A DNA stretch of 64,000 bases from JAXGPP01 sp040766885 (GTDB lineage: Bacteria > Planctomycetota > Planctomycetia > Pirellulales > Thermoguttaceae), in assembly GCA_040766885.1 (NCBI GenBank), contig JAXGPP010000001.1, positions 689,911-753,910 on the forward strand. The letters are read 5' to 3'. Position numbers and translations under genes: made by a program. The notes under the pieces were generated by a model. It was not told where the DNA came from and did not search any database. It saw only the letters and a list, made by a program, of their open reading frames with translations. The number at the start of each line of letters is the position of its first letter. The first letter of the stretch is position 1. Of this stretch, positions 1 through 9,800 are shown one piece after another.

Positions 1-554
1 GCAGAGGAGGAGATGGGACGAGGAGGGCTGACGTGCAGTCAGTGTTGCAGTTGGCGGGAAGTGAAGCGGGATGCCCATGGGGCGAAGAATTTCTTGAGGA
101 CTGATGGTCTTCCGTGAGCAGGCGTCGCGAATGCGCGCCGCACAAAAACGAGATCTTAACGGATCGTGCGAGAATTGGAAGAGACCCGGCGAGGTTCTTG
201 CGAAATTATTTTTTTGCCCTGCACATCTCGCACTACCGAACGGAACTTGTCAAGCGCGACAGCAGTGCTAGCGGGAAGCGTCCGTGATCGCAGCGCTGCG
301 CTTCGCCACAAAACAGCGGCGATTGATGCGAAATCGTCTTGACGACTGTGTGCTTTGCGAAACACGGCACCAGAGATGAATCGAATCCGGAATGGTAGAC
401 GAAATGATCGCGGCGAGACGGGGTTTCCGAGTAGAAAATGTTGGACGTTGCCGTGAAGGCTCTCGCTCAGTGGATCCGTGGCCGGCTTGCTCCAAATCGG
501 CTTCCCCGAAAGCTCCTCGCCTCGGAATTGTCGGCACAGGCAGACCGAACCGCA
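1..554. other. Unassigned left-edge segment
   Basis: No reading frame here resembles a protein I recognise. All three plus-strand frames entering from the left edge stop within the first 120 bases. The short minus-strand frames (roughly 156-365 and 268-597) have no ribosome binding site and a basic, Arg/Ser-rich composition typical of spurious frames in GC-rich DNA. The stretch at 120-260 is less GC-rich than its surroundings and has a run of seven T at 209-215. It lies downstream of the minus-strand amidohydrolase gene, so it may hold that transcript's end. I see no convincing hairpin before the T run. Confidence 0.5.
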
Positions 555-1859
555 TCATGGCTGAAGCGTTCCGGCGGGTTGAGCGGCGCTGCCGCACAAG
601 TATTCCGCTGCCATCAAGGCCATGGTCCGCACGCCCAGCGGGATCGCTGCTTCGTCAATCACCATATACGGCGTGTGCAACTGATGAACAGCACCAAGGC
701 TTTCGTTGCGGACGCCCAAGAAGATGAAGTAGCCGGGCACTTCCTGCGCATAGAGGGCGAAGTCCTCGCCCCCCATCACCGGTGGCGACTCGACGAGGTT
801 TCCTTCTCCCGCCGCGCGGACCAGCGTGGGCCGCATTCGCCTGCCGAGAGCCGGATCATTCCATACTGCGGGCCCATAGTCGTTCATTTCGATCGTTGCC
901 TGCGCCCCAAGCGCCGCCGCGGTCTGGCTGACGATTTGGCGGAACTCCGCCGCCGCTTTCTTGCGAACTTCGGGATCATGGGTGCGGATGGTTCCTTCCA
1001 TCACAACCTCGCCGGGAATGATGTTCCACGCTTGTCCGGCACGAACGATGCCGACCGAAACCACCACCGCCTCACGGGCATCGATCTTTCGGCTGGCAAT
1101 GGTCTGCAGCGCCGTGATCACTTGTGCTGTGGCAACGATCGGATCGATTCCGTGCCAGGGCATCGCTGCATGCGATTGCCTGCCAGTGATCGTCACCCGA
1201 AAGCGGTCGACGCTGGCCAGCAGTTCCTCGTCGCGATAGGCCAGTTTGCCGGCTGCCAGATCGGTGCTCACATGCAGTCCGAAGATCGCCTCCACGTCTG
1301 GATCCGCGAGCGCTCCTTCTTTGATCATCAGGCCGGCTCCCCCTTCCTCGCCGCGGGGCGCGCCCTCCTCGGCCGGTTGGAAGAGGAGCTTGACTGTGCC
1401 CGGCAGGTCGCCTCGCACGGCGACAAGGGCTTTCGCGGCGCCCAGCAGTATGGCGGTGTGTGCGTCGTGACCACAAGCGTGCATGATTCCCGGATTCTGC
1501 GAGGCGAATGCCAGGCCGGTCTGCTCCTGAATCGGCAGTGCGTCCATATCGGCTCTTAACGCCACGGTGCCGCCCGGCATCCCTCCGCGGATGAGGGCCA
1601 CAATGCCATGCCGGGCGACGCCCGTCTTGATCTCGTCGACACCGATCTCCCGGAGACGCTCGGCGACATAGCGGCTGGTTTGCTCCTCGCGGTTGGATAG
1701 CTCAGGGTGCGCATGCAGGTATCGCCGCCATTCGACGACGGTTGGAACCATGTTCCTCGACGCCTGTTCGATGCGCGACGAGAGATCCTCGGCGCTGGCG
1801 ATCGCAACAGCGCCAACGAGGGTAAACCAGAGTACTGCTTTGACGATGACTGAGTTCAT
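555..1859 (-). CDS. Exported M20 family amidohydrolase
   Basis: A metal-dependent amidohydrolase of peptidase family M20 (M20D, hippurate or indole-acetyl-amino-acid hydrolase type), 434 residues, which hydrolyses N-acyl amino acids or similar amides. From the chosen start, a hydrophobic signal peptide covers about residues 1-23, ending near VAIASA. Metal-site signatures are ADMDALP (about 103-109), HACGHD (127-132) and a later PAEEG motif with the catalytic Glu. The exopeptidase dimerisation domain follows. I chose the ATG at 1859 over the upstream start at 1901 because the signal peptide begins there and the longer form would overlap the upstream esterase gene. It lies 5 bp after that gene's stop and is probably translated from the same message. 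Family assignment is firm; the natural substrate is unknown. Confidence 0.9.
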   Translation of the reverse strand: MNSVIVKAVLWFTLVGAVAIASAEDLSSRIEQASRNMVPTVVEWRRYLHAHPELSNREEQTSRYVAERLREIGVDEIKTGVARHGIVALIRGGMPGGTVALRADMDALPIQEQTGLAFASQNPGIMHACGHDAHTAILLGAAKALVAVRGDLPGTVKLLFQPAEEGAPRGEEGGAGLMIKEGALADPDVEAIFGLHVSTDLAAGKLAYRDEELLASVDRFRVTITGRQSHAAMPWHGIDPIVATAQVITALQTIASRKIDAREAVVVSVGIVRAGQAWNIIPGEVVMEGTIRTHDPEVRKKAAAEFRQIVSQTAAALGAQATIEMNDYGPAVWNDPALGRRMRPTLVRAAGEGNLVESPPVMGGEDFALYAQEVPGYFIFLGVRNESLGAVHQLHTPYMVIDEAAIPLGVRTMALMAAEYLCGSAAQPAGTLQP

Positions 1860-1864
1860 GGTGT

Positions 1865-2728
1865 TCACTTTGTTGCCTCGACGAGGTGCCTCATGAACCA
1901 ATCGACCAGCGCCTTGCTGGCCCGCTGTCCCTGTTCGCCGGGAAAGCCATGGCCGGCCTTCTCGATGACAAGTAGTTCTGCGGGGATCTTGTGCTGCTCG
2001 AACTCAGCCATGATGCGCTCGCTGTGGTCCAGCGGCACGAGCGTATCGGCATCGCCGTGCACGAGGAGGGTGGGAGCGTCGTCCTGGCTGACATGCAGCA
2101 GCGGAGAGAACTCCTCGCCCTGCTGAGCCGTGATTCCAAGCGCGGGATAGTTCTTGCGGTACTGCGACGATTCGTCGACCCAAGGACGGATGTCGGTCGG
2201 CGGGTAATATGCCACCACCGCCGCCACACGATCACTGTGGCGCAGCACTTCATCCGCGGCTTTCGGGTCACCCTCGTCGGCCGTGGTTCCCAGCATCAGC
2301 GACAAGTGCCCCCCGGCGCTTCCACCGGTGACTCCCAGTCGGTCTGCATCGACCTTGAACTGCTCGGCATTCTTGCGGACGAACCGCACGCTTCGGCGCA
2401 CATCCTGGACAATCTCGGGAATTACGTACCGCGGGCTGCTGCCATGCCGCACGGCAAACACTGTGAATCCGGCATCGAGTAGCGGCTGGAACATGGGCAA
2501 GGACTTCTCAGGCGGATCCCACCTGGAGTGCCACCCGCCGCTGACCATGAACAGCACCCCGGCACCATTGGCGTTCTCGGCGGGGGTGTATACGTCCATG
2601 GTGAGGGCCATCCCGTCCTTGTGACCGTAGACGACATCGGGCGTAATCCGGACCTTCTCTTCCGCCCGGAGCGGCATAGCAGCAAGGAGTGCCGTAACAA
2701 GTAGTAAAGCTCCAAAGGACGCTTTCAT
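1865..2728 (-). CDS. Exported alpha/beta hydrolase (esterase)
   Basis: An alpha/beta-hydrolase-fold esterase or lipase of about 287 residues, with a cleavable signal peptide (about 1-22, ending MPLRA). The nucleophile elbow is GGSAGG, the upstream SGGWHS segment resembles the oxyanion region of the HGGG esterase class, and the Asp and His of the triad are probably in HGDADTLVP and KAGHGFPG. The start at 2728 is preceded by a good GAGGAG ribosome binding site; the upstream start at 2743 is not. It is first in a two-gene operon with the M20 amidohydrolase, suggesting paired extracytoplasmic breakdown of an ester- and amide-containing substrate (inference). It is divergent from the kinase-like gene at 2919. 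Confidence 0.85.
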   Translation of the reverse strand: MKASFGALLLVTALLAAMPLRAEEKVRITPDVVYGHKDGMALTMDVYTPAENANGAGVLFMVSGGWHSRWDPPEKSLPMFQPLLDAGFTVFAVRHGSSPRYVIPEIVQDVRRSVRFVRKNAEQFKVDADRLGVTGGSAGGHLSLMLGTTADEGDPKAADEVLRHSDRVAAVVAYYPPTDIRPWVDESSQYRKNYPALGITAQQGEEFSPLLHVSQDDAPTLLVHGDADTLVPLDHSERIMAEFEQHKIPAELLVIEKAGHGFPGEQGQRASKALVDWFMRHLVEATK

Positions 2729-2918
2729 GATTGAACTCCTCAAGGACGGGGACGATTGTCACCATGCTATTCTGCGGCCGAGGGCCTGTCCACACCGGCG
2801 GTCCGGGCGGCCCAACGCTGGTGCCCGCACCTTGGCGCACTCCGGGTTTGACGGCGAGACACTTGTTGGCGACATGGTCGGCGCGGTAGCATAAAAGGCC
2901 CTTTTTCGGTAGCCCCTC

Positions 2919-3584
2919 ATGCCTGCCCTTACCTCACGCAACGACGACCTGCGACCGGCGGCGCGGCGTGCCTGGCTGCTCGTCGGGCCGACGGGATCCG
3001 GCAAATCGCCGCTGGGTGAGTTGATCGCCCGGCGAGGGCTATGGTCGCGGCGCTGCAAGCATTTCGATTTCGGCGAGAATCTTCGTGCGGCAGCCTATGC
3101 CAATCCGTCCCCCGCATGGCTTGCTGCGGAAGAAGCCGCATTCCTTCGCGGGGTGCTCGCGTCGGGTGCGCTGTTGGAAGACGGGCAGTTCTCGCTGGCC
3201 CAGAGGATCCTCGCGGCCTTTCTCTGCCAACCCGGCATCGCGGCCGATACCGTGGTCGTCCTGAATGGCCTGCCACGCCACATCGGGCAGGCCGAGGCCA
3301 TCGACCGGCTGATGACTGTTGATGAGGTGATCGAACTGCGATGCTCACCGGAAACGGTTCTCAAGCGGATTCATATGGACACCGGAGGCGATCGCGCGGG
3401 CCGCCGCGACGACGAAGAGTCGCTTGTGCGCCGGAAACTCGAACTCTTCTCCGAACGAACCTCGCCGCTGGTCGCCCATTATCGTGCCAGAGCGGCGCGG
3501 GTATGTACGATCGACGTCGACGCAACGACCACGCCTGAAGACGTGTGGCGGCAACTGTCCGCGCAATTCGGCCCCCTTGCTTGA
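2919..3584 (+). CDS. Adenylate-kinase-like P-loop nucleotide kinase
   Basis: A 221-residue protein with adenylate-kinase organisation. There is a Walker A loop GPTGSGKS at residues 23-30, a mid-protein LNGLPRH segment in the place of the usual GFPR motif, and a late RAGRRDDEESLVRRKL segment resembling the ADK Arg-rich RxDD region and its helix. It probably phosphorylates a nucleoside monophosphate or a related small substrate. It differs from housekeeping Adk: Pro follows the Walker Ser, the usual LID zinc/Tyr motifs are not evident, and the context is hydrolases rather than ribosomal genes. I therefore call it a paralogue and give no symbol. No strong ribosome binding site is visible. It starts a plus-strand group with the next two genes, with gaps of 13 and 15 bp. 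Confidence 0.75.
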   Translation: MPALTSRNDDLRPAARRAWLLVGPTGSGKSPLGELIARRGLWSRRCKHFDFGENLRAAAYANPSPAWLAAEEAAFLRGVLASGALLEDGQFSLAQRILAAFLCQPGIAADTVVVLNGLPRHIGQAEAIDRLMTVDEVIELRCSPETVLKRIHMDTGGDRAGRRDDEESLVRRKLELFSERTSPLVAHYRARAARVCTIDVDATTTPEDVWRQLSAQFGPLA

Positions 3585-3597
3585 AAGGCCGTCACCC

Positions 3598-4629
3598 ATG
3601 CGACCCGTCTTGTCTGTTGTCCTCGCATTGGCGGCAACTTCGGCGACCGCCGGGGCCGCCGAGCCTCGTCCCGAGCCAGCTTCCGTGGCTGAATCACCGG
3701 CATTGGACGGCGTCGCGGGCAGGAACGCTGTAGAGACACTTCTGGTGGAGTGGACCGACACGGCGAGGCAGAGGATCGTGCCGGTGAAGATCTACTACCC
3801 GAACGAAGGCGTCGGCCCGATTCCGGTGATCCTGTTCTCGCACGGCTTGGGAAGTTCGCGCTACCGCTACGCTTATCTGGGCGAACACTGGGCTCGGCAC
3901 GGCTACGTGTCGGTGCACATGCAGCATCAAGGGAGTGACGAAAGCGTTTACAAGGGGACGCTCTTCATCCGACGGGCGCTGCTGCGTGCCGCCAACAATC
4001 CCCGCGCCAGCCTCGATCGACCTCCCGACATCAGCTTCGTGCTGGATCGACTCGCCGAGGTCAACCGCGAAGACTCGCCGCTCCGCGGGCGGCTCGATCT
4101 TGAGCGCGTCGGCATGGCAGGCCACTCTTTCGGCGGCTTCGCGACGCTCGCCGTGGCAGGTCAGGTCTTCCGCAGTGCCGAGGGCAAAGAGCTGAAACTG
4201 GCCGATCGGCGGATCAAGGCGGCTTTCATCATGAGCCCGTCGGCGCCCTTCAAGAGGTTGCAGCCGGAGGATACCTTTGACAGGATCGCAATTCCCTGTC
4301 TGCATATGACTGCCACCGAGGATGAGAGCCCACTGGGACTGACTACCAAGGCCGACCGCCGGGCGGCGTTTGACGGAATCAAGAAGGCGGACCAGTACCT
4401 GATTACGTTTCAAGGTGGCGACCACGCTATCTTCACTGATCAAAAGCGGCCCTTTGGCAATGGCGAGAAGGATGAACTTTTCCGCGAGCTCATTCAGGTC
4501 AGTTCCACCGCCTTTTGGGACGCGTATCTCAAAGAGGACCACAAGGCGCGGCTCTGGCTGGCAGAGGGCGGATTGGCCGCTCGCCTGGCAGCCGATGGAG
4601 TATTGGAGAATAGACTCGTTTCACCCTGA
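3598..4629 (+). CDS. Exported alpha/beta hydrolase, dienelactone hydrolase/chlorophyllase-like
   Basis: A 343-residue alpha/beta hydrolase with a signal peptide (MRPVLSVVLALAATSATAGA). The fold signatures are FSHGLGSSRYRY (oxyanion strand-loop), GHSFGG (nucleophile elbow), TATEDES near the expected acid position and GGDHAIF for the His. The layout resembles PAF-acetylhydrolase, chlorophyllase and dienelactone hydrolase relatives. The ATG at 3598 is chosen because the signal peptide starts there and GAAAGG precedes it. An upstream in-frame ATG at 3424 would overlap the kinase-like gene and add a non-signal basic stretch. Substrate unknown. Confidence 0.85.
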   Translation: MRPVLSVVLALAATSATAGAAEPRPEPASVAESPALDGVAGRNAVETLLVEWTDTARQRIVPVKIYYPNEGVGPIPVILFSHGLGSSRYRYAYLGEHWARHGYVSVHMQHQGSDESVYKGTLFIRRALLRAANNPRASLDRPPDISFVLDRLAEVNREDSPLRGRLDLERVGMAGHSFGGFATLAVAGQVFRSAEGKELKLADRRIKAAFIMSPSAPFKRLQPEDTFDRIAIPCLHMTATEDESPLGLTTKADRRAAFDGIKKADQYLITFQGGDHAIFTDQKRPFGNGEKDELFRELIQVSSTAFWDAYLKEDHKARLWLAEGGLAARLAADGVLENRLVSP

Positions 4630-4644
4630 ACGATCGGAGATCCC

Positions 4645-5031
4645 ATGCGCATCGAACACATTGGCTACATGGTCGAGAACCCCGTCCGCGTCGCGCAGTG
4701 GTATGTCGAGCACCTCGATTTCAAGGTCAAGCGAAGCATGGATGAGCCGCCGTATGCCCACTTCCTTGCCGATGGATCGGGGCAAGTGATGATCGAGATC
4801 TACAACAATCCGGAGGCAGTGGTTCCCGACTACGCGAAGATGAACTTTCTCGTCCTGCACCTGGCCTTCACGGTTGCCGACGTTGATGCCGATCGCGAGC
4901 GCCTGATCTCGGCCGGCGCATCAGCGGAAGGGGAAGCATTCAGCACACCCGGAGGTGACCGCATCGCCAACCTCCGCGATCCGTGGGGCTTCGCGATCCA
5001 ACTCTGCCGTCGTGCCGAGCCGATGGTATGA
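4645..5031 (+). CDS. VOC family (glyoxalase/dioxygenase-fold) protein
   Basis: A 128-residue single-domain protein with two beta-alpha-beta-beta-beta modules. It begins MRIEHIGYMVENP with the usual first metal-ligand His in the first strand; HLAFTVADVDADRERL starts the second module and a C-terminal DPWGFAIQL strand is very typical of the vicinal oxygen chelate family. VOC proteins act on methylglyoxal adducts, antibiotics or aromatic compounds; nothing here fixes the reaction. A GGAG ribosome binding site precedes the start, and the gene follows the hydrolase by 15 bp, so the three genes are probably co-transcribed. Cytoplasmic, with no signal peptide. Confidence 0.85.
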   Translation: MRIEHIGYMVENPVRVAQWYVEHLDFKVKRSMDEPPYAHFLADGSGQVMIEIYNNPEAVVPDYAKMNFLVLHLAFTVADVDADRERLISAGASAEGEAFSTPGGDRIANLRDPWGFAIQLCRRAEPMV

Positions 5032-5056
5032 AATCAGTGCCGGAAGGGAAGCTCTC

Positions 5057-5788
5057 TCACGCGCAGTAATTGCGACTTGCCGGACTGTGAATTGAGGGTC
5101 CCCGCACCGGTGGGGCTGACGCCGTTCGGTGCGCTTGCCTTGATGCGGCGCGTTTCGCTGGCGACACCATCCCGGCACGGGCGAACAGCAGGATCAGTTC
5201 GTCGTATGTGCCCACGCCGATTTTCTTCATCAGGCGGGCTCGACGCGCTTCAACGGCGCGGAGCGTGATTCCCGTTTCCGTGGCGCAGGCCCGGTTGGGC
5301 TTGCCTGCCAGAAGCTGCTGCAGCAGGCGCTGGTCGGCCGACGTCAGGCTGGCCAGCCGGGCATGGAACTGCTCGGTTTTCTGGCAATCGCAACGGCGCT
5401 GGCGGCCAACGGCGACTGCCTCACGGATCGCGCCGATCAGTTCCGTCTGATCGAGCGGTTTCTCCAGGAAGTGCAGGGCACCCCGGCGAATTGAGTCTAC
5501 GCCAATCGAGACACTTGCATCGCCGCTTACGAGGATTGCGGGAGGGGCCGCGCGTGACTCGGCCAGATGTCTGAGGATGGCTAGCCCGTGCATATCGGGA
5601 AGTCGAAGCTCCAGCAGCACACAGCCAGTGTCGGCCGGGCGCAATTCGGCGAGAAAATCGGTCCCCGTGTAGTAGGCGCGGCACTCGAGATTCAGCAGGC
5701 CTGCCACTGCGGAGACCATCTGACGAGTCCGCGAATCGGGATCGACAAGAAACACCCTATCGCGTGACGGCAGCGTATTATCGCTCAT
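5057..5788 (-). CDS. FixJ-like response regulator with Glu at the phospho-acceptor site
   Basis: A 243-residue protein with an N-terminal receiver domain (about 10-128), a LuxR/FixJ-type helix-turn-helix (about 145-207, from LTSADQRLL to LFARAGM) and a basic tail. The receiver keeps the first acidic residue (D16), the switch Ser (S88) and the conserved Lys (K110, in LEKP). The normal Asp phospho-acceptor is E60 (LLELRLPDMHG), and the second acidic-pocket residue is P17. Glu at this place often mimics phospho-Asp, so the protein may be constitutively active or phosphorylation-independent (inference). No histidine kinase gene is adjacent. It is divergent from the sigma-factor gene across a 427-bp spacer and may regulate it. 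Family is firm; control mode is inferred. Confidence 0.9.
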   Translation of the reverse strand: MSDNTLPSRDRVFLVDPDSRTRQMVSAVAGLLNLECRAYYTGTDFLAELRPADTGCVLLELRLPDMHGLAILRHLAESRAAPPAILVSGDASVSIGVDSIRRGALHFLEKPLDQTELIGAIREAVAVGRQRRCDCQKTEQFHARLASLTSADQRLLQQLLAGKPNRACATETGITLRAVEARRARLMKKIGVGTYDELILLFARAGMVSPAKRAASRQAHRTASAPPVRGPSIHSPASRNYCA

Positions 5789-6215
5789 GACGGTTCGCCC
5801 TGAGACTCTTGCGGCTCAACCAGTCCAGCGGCCCGTGCCCTGCAAGCCGACGGTCTTTCGAGGACGGGAGCCATTTCGGTCAGCCTAAATGTCCAGGAAA
5901 AGGCTCGGAGTCGTCTTGAGCACCTGCCAAATCTCCTCCTGGTCCGCCTCTAACCTGTATTACCCGCCATGCCGCGGGTTTTATCACCGCTATCTCATAG
6001 GATGCTGAAATATGCAGCGGAATTGTGCGGGGGGGCCGCCCGTATCTTTCCCCCCTCGGCTTCCTCCTACTGGCCCTACTAGCTCTGTGGGCCAATAATT
6101 CCCGCGAAATCGGCCGCGGCCTCCCACCCGCCGTCGATTGCCGGGGCGCCCGGGCACGAGTCCACGGGCAGGACAAATCGATTGGGCAACAGGCCCTTTT
6201 GCCGGGTAGATACTT
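5789..6215. promoter_or_regulatory. Spacer between divergent regulator and sigma-factor genes
   Basis: A 427-bp stretch separating two divergently transcribed regulatory genes. No coding frame looks real; a frame from 6025 into the sigma gene is out of its frame and Arg/Pro/Gly-rich. It should hold both promoters, but I could not pick a convincing -35/-10 pair for either. A small hairpin followed by four T lies at 5962-5982. The length is unusual for this otherwise compact window. Confidence 0.5.
5962..5982 (+). terminator. Small hairpin plus T tract upstream of the sigma gene
   Basis: A 6-bp perfect stem (ACCCGC / GCGGGT, 5962-5967 with 5974-5979), a 6-base loop and TTTT at 5979-5982 on the plus strand. 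It lies about 230 bp before the sigma-factor start, with no gene on that strand just upstream. If functional it would act as an attenuator in the leader, not as a gene-end terminator. The stem is short. Confidence 0.3.
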
Positions 6216-6815
6216 ATGGGTGATGTCGGCCGCTGGCCTTCAACGCAGGCCACGCTTATCGGGAAGATCTGCGATTGGCGGGACGATACAGCGTGGAAGC
6301 AGTTTGTCGACCTCTACGCGCCGCTTCTGTACCGCCTCTGCCGCCGCCGGCAACTGCAGGACTCTGACGCGGCCGACGTGGTACAGATTGTGCTGGCACG
6401 CGTCGGTCGCGCGGTGGATCAGTTCGATCGGCAGCGTGGGCGTTTTCGCGCGTGGCTGATCACCATCACCTCGCGCGAAATCTACCGCTGGCGCCAACAG
6501 CGGCAGATCCGCTCGGGCGAGGTGGTGCAAGAGTCCATGGAGTTCCTGCAGGCCGCGATGGAGGCCGATTGGACGGCCGAAATGCAGGTACAGGTATTCG
6601 ACACGGCGTTGGAGAGGGTTCGGGAGCAGTGCGACCCGGAAGCCTGGGAGACATTCCAGCTTGTGTGGCTGGAAAGCAAGTCACCCCAGCAGGTGGCGGT
6701 TGAGTTGGGCAAGAACATACAGTGGGTTTATCGTCTCCGACGCAAAGTGCTTGATAGACTCCGGCAAGAGGTGGAGTTGTTGACGGCCGACGCGTTGGTC
6801 GCCGCCGGCGCGTGA
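6216..6815 (+). CDS. ECF-type RNA polymerase sigma factor
   Basis: A 199-residue sigma-70 family protein lacking regions 1 and 3. Region 2 spans about residues 20-90 (AWKQFVDLYAPLLYRLC, then DAADVVQIVL and FRAWLITITSREI, with core-binding and -10-recognition character). Region 4 spans about 130-190 (WETFQLVWLESKSPQQVAVEL followed by NIQWVYRLRRKVLDRLR, the helix-turn-helix for -35 recognition). This is the planctomycete group whose genes sit next to Ser/Thr kinase genes. The kinase-WD40 gene follows at once, so the kinase or its zinc-finger N-terminus probably controls sigma activity (inference from family context). The ATG at 6216 gives the normal family length; the ribosome binding site is weak. 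Confidence 0.92.
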   Translation: MGDVGRWPSTQATLIGKICDWRDDTAWKQFVDLYAPLLYRLCRRRQLQDSDAADVVQIVLARVGRAVDQFDRQRGRFRAWLITITSREIYRWRQQRQIRSGEVVQESMEFLQAAMEADWTAEMQVQVFDTALERVREQCDPEAWETFQLVWLESKSPQQVAVELGKNIQWVYRLRRKVLDRLRQEVELLTADALVAAGA

Positions 6816-6866
6816 ACCGTGACTGACGGGTCGAAGCATCGCCGTGCCGACCCCGTAGAGGTATGC

Positions 6867-9800
6867 ATGCGGTCGTGTCCTACTGAGCAGGCATGGGAGC
6901 AATTCCTCACGGAGCGACTGACTCCATCAGTTGCCGAAGCTCTGGAACGCCATCTTGCTGGATGTTCGCTCTGCCGATCAACGGCGGACCGGCTTTCTGA
7001 CGACGATCACTTGCGGGCAGAGTATGAGCGCCGCAGGGCTCTATCCCCGCTGGAGTCGTCGAGCGGCGCCTGGCATATGCACCGCGCGCGGTGGTGTGCC
7101 GCTGCCGCGGTGGTTCACATCGACAGCGCCTCGCCAGTATCCCATGTCGATTCGGCGTTCCGGGACGCGCGTTTGTTTGTGCCGCTCGCCGACGAGAGGA
7201 TCGGCGACTTCCGCCTGCTCCGCGAGATCGGTCGCGGCGGGATGGGAGTAGTGTATGAGGCCGAACAAGTCTCGCTCGCACGCAGAGTGGCGCTAAAAAC
7301 ACTGCCTGCCGCCAGTGCGCTCGACGATCGGCAGTTGCAGCGATTCCGCAATGAAGCGCGCTCCGTCGCGGTGCTGGACCATCCGAACATCGTCAGTGTC
7401 TATGCTGTCGGATGCGACCAAGGAGTCCATTACTATGCGATGCAGTATATATCCGGTCAAACGCTCGCATCGCTCATCGATGTTCTCCGCCGCGAGAGCG
7501 ACGCCGATCGGCGAGGACCGGATGGCGAACTGTGGCTGCGGGCAACTCGAACCATGGCCGGCGCCTCGTCCGCGATCAGAGCGGATATTTCTCAACCCCG
7601 TCATGCGCCGGCGGGCGACGGAGCCAGCAAGCTGCAGCCTGCCGGGCGCAACGGCTCGGCCAGCAGGCGGCTGTTTGTTGAGACCGCTGTGCGGCTCAGC
7701 ATTCAGGCTGCCGAGGCCCTCGACCACGCGCACCGGATGGGCATAGTCCACCGCGATGTAAAACCCTCGAACCTGATGGTGAATGCGGACGGACACCTAT
7801 GGGTGACCGATTTCGGCCTCGCCCAAATCGAGACCGAAGCCGGCTTGACGCGGACGGGCCACCTCCTCGGCACCATCCCATACATGAGCCCAGAGCAGGC
7901 CACGGGCCAGCGTACCCCCGTCGATGGCCGCGCCGACATCTACTCTCTGGGCGTTACGCTGTACGAATTGCTCACGCTCGAACCAGCATTCGGACCAGGA
8001 GAGCCGGCCGACGTGCTGCGCCGCGTGCTGCATGGTGAAGTGCTGCGGCCGCGGCAGGTCAATCCGGCCATTCCACAGGATCTCGAAACGATCATCCTCA
8101 AGGCGATCGCGAGGGATCCGTCAGAACGCTACCAGTCGGCCGACGCGCTGGCCGACGACCTGCGGAATTTTTCCGAGCACCGGCCCATCGTAGCGAAGCG
8201 CCCCGGCACGCTCGAACGCTTGGCCAAATGGTCCCGGCGCCGCAGCGGTTTAGTCGCCACCCTGGCCCTGCTGTTGGCGGTGACGAGTATCGCCTTCTTC
8301 GTCAGCACGATTCTGGTGGCGCGCGCTCACTCGCAAATGGCGGGAGCCCTTGAGGTCGCGGAAGTCCAATCACGTGAGGCCCGCAAATACGCGCGGACCG
8401 CCGCCGAACTGCTCTACGTATCCGACATTCGACTGGCGGCGGAGGCAATCAGCGACCAGGATTGGCGGCAGGCAAGCCTGGTTCTCTCGCGGTACGTGGA
8501 GCCACCCGGCGGCATCGATCTCCGCGGTTTCGAGTGGCACTACCTGCACCAGCTTGGCCAGGCAGACCATGCGACGATTGCCAGCACCGGCTGCCCGCAA
8601 TACTTCGTCTGTCATACGCCGGACGGCAGTCTGATTGCGGCGGCGGGGTGCGACGCGGTTGTTCGGTTCTTCGACAGCCGCACGGGTGAAAAGCGGTTTC
8701 AGATCCGGACGGGTCAGCGCGAGGTCAATGGCCTGGCATTTTCTCCGAACGGACGCACGCTGGCCACGGCCGGTGACGATGGCACGGTTCGGTTGTGGGA
8801 TCTGCGCTCAAACCGTGAGATTCTCAGGATCAAATCTCATGACGGGCTCGTTTATCAGGTGGCTTTCGCACTCGAAGGCCGGCTGATGGCTTCTTGCGGA
8901 AATGAACCACACGTTCGGCTTTGGGATCCCAAGAGCGGGGAGCCTCGCGGGTTGCTTGTTGGTCCGAAGGATACGATCGACGCGATCGCCGTATCACCCG
9001 ACGGCCGCCGTCTGCTCGCTGGCTCGATCGATCGACGGACAGTGGTTTGGGACATCGCTTCGGCCCGGATCGAGTTGGACTTCACCGAGGAATCGAAAGT
9101 CGCATGCGTTGCTTACTCGCGCGACGGGTCGCTATTTGCCGCCGGGACCGGGGATGGTTTTCTTCATGTCCGTCATGCCGACGGCCGTACTGCCGGGAAG
9201 TTCCTATCCCCCGACTTCATCCAAGCCGCCGCTTTCGCCCCTGACGGACGGGCCGTGTACACTGCCGATCGCGGTGGCGCGATCCGCACTTGGCGACTTC
9301 CCCGCGAGCCCGTGGATTCTGTGCAAGAGGAATCCAGCCGGCGTCGCAGCGCATGGCCGGCGCACGACGACCGGGCAATGTCGCTGGCGGTGTCGCACGA
9401 CGGTCGGCATGTCGTCTCCGCCGGCTGGGACGGCCAGGTGTATCTCTGGCACATCGGTCAGCCGTCGGTGCGCGGCCGAATCGGCCATTTCGATGATCCG
9501 GCCGTTACCCTCGTCTCTCGGCGGTCAATGCTCGCCACCTGCGGGACGCGAGGAGAAATCTTGCTGTGGAGACTCTCGCCGCTGCTGTCAACCCTCGACC
9601 GCAGCGGACCGTCAATGATGGAGCAGCCGGGCGCGCCTGCGGGCGAGGAGCCCGTTCTTGTGGCTGAGGGTGCTTGGCGGACGATAGCTGCATCGGGCAA
9701 CGGTCAACTCATTGCCGCCGGCAACGACGAGGGGGAGGTCGCCATCTGGAACCTGGGCAGCCGCGAGCGTGTGGCGGACTGGAAATTTTCCCAGCCGGTT

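Noticed and set aside
438..1559. A 373-residue plus-strand frame opposite the M20 gene
   Set aside because: It is an antisense shadow of the amidohydrolase; the sequence is Arg/His/Gly-rich with no recognisable fold, while the minus strand has all catalytic motifs.
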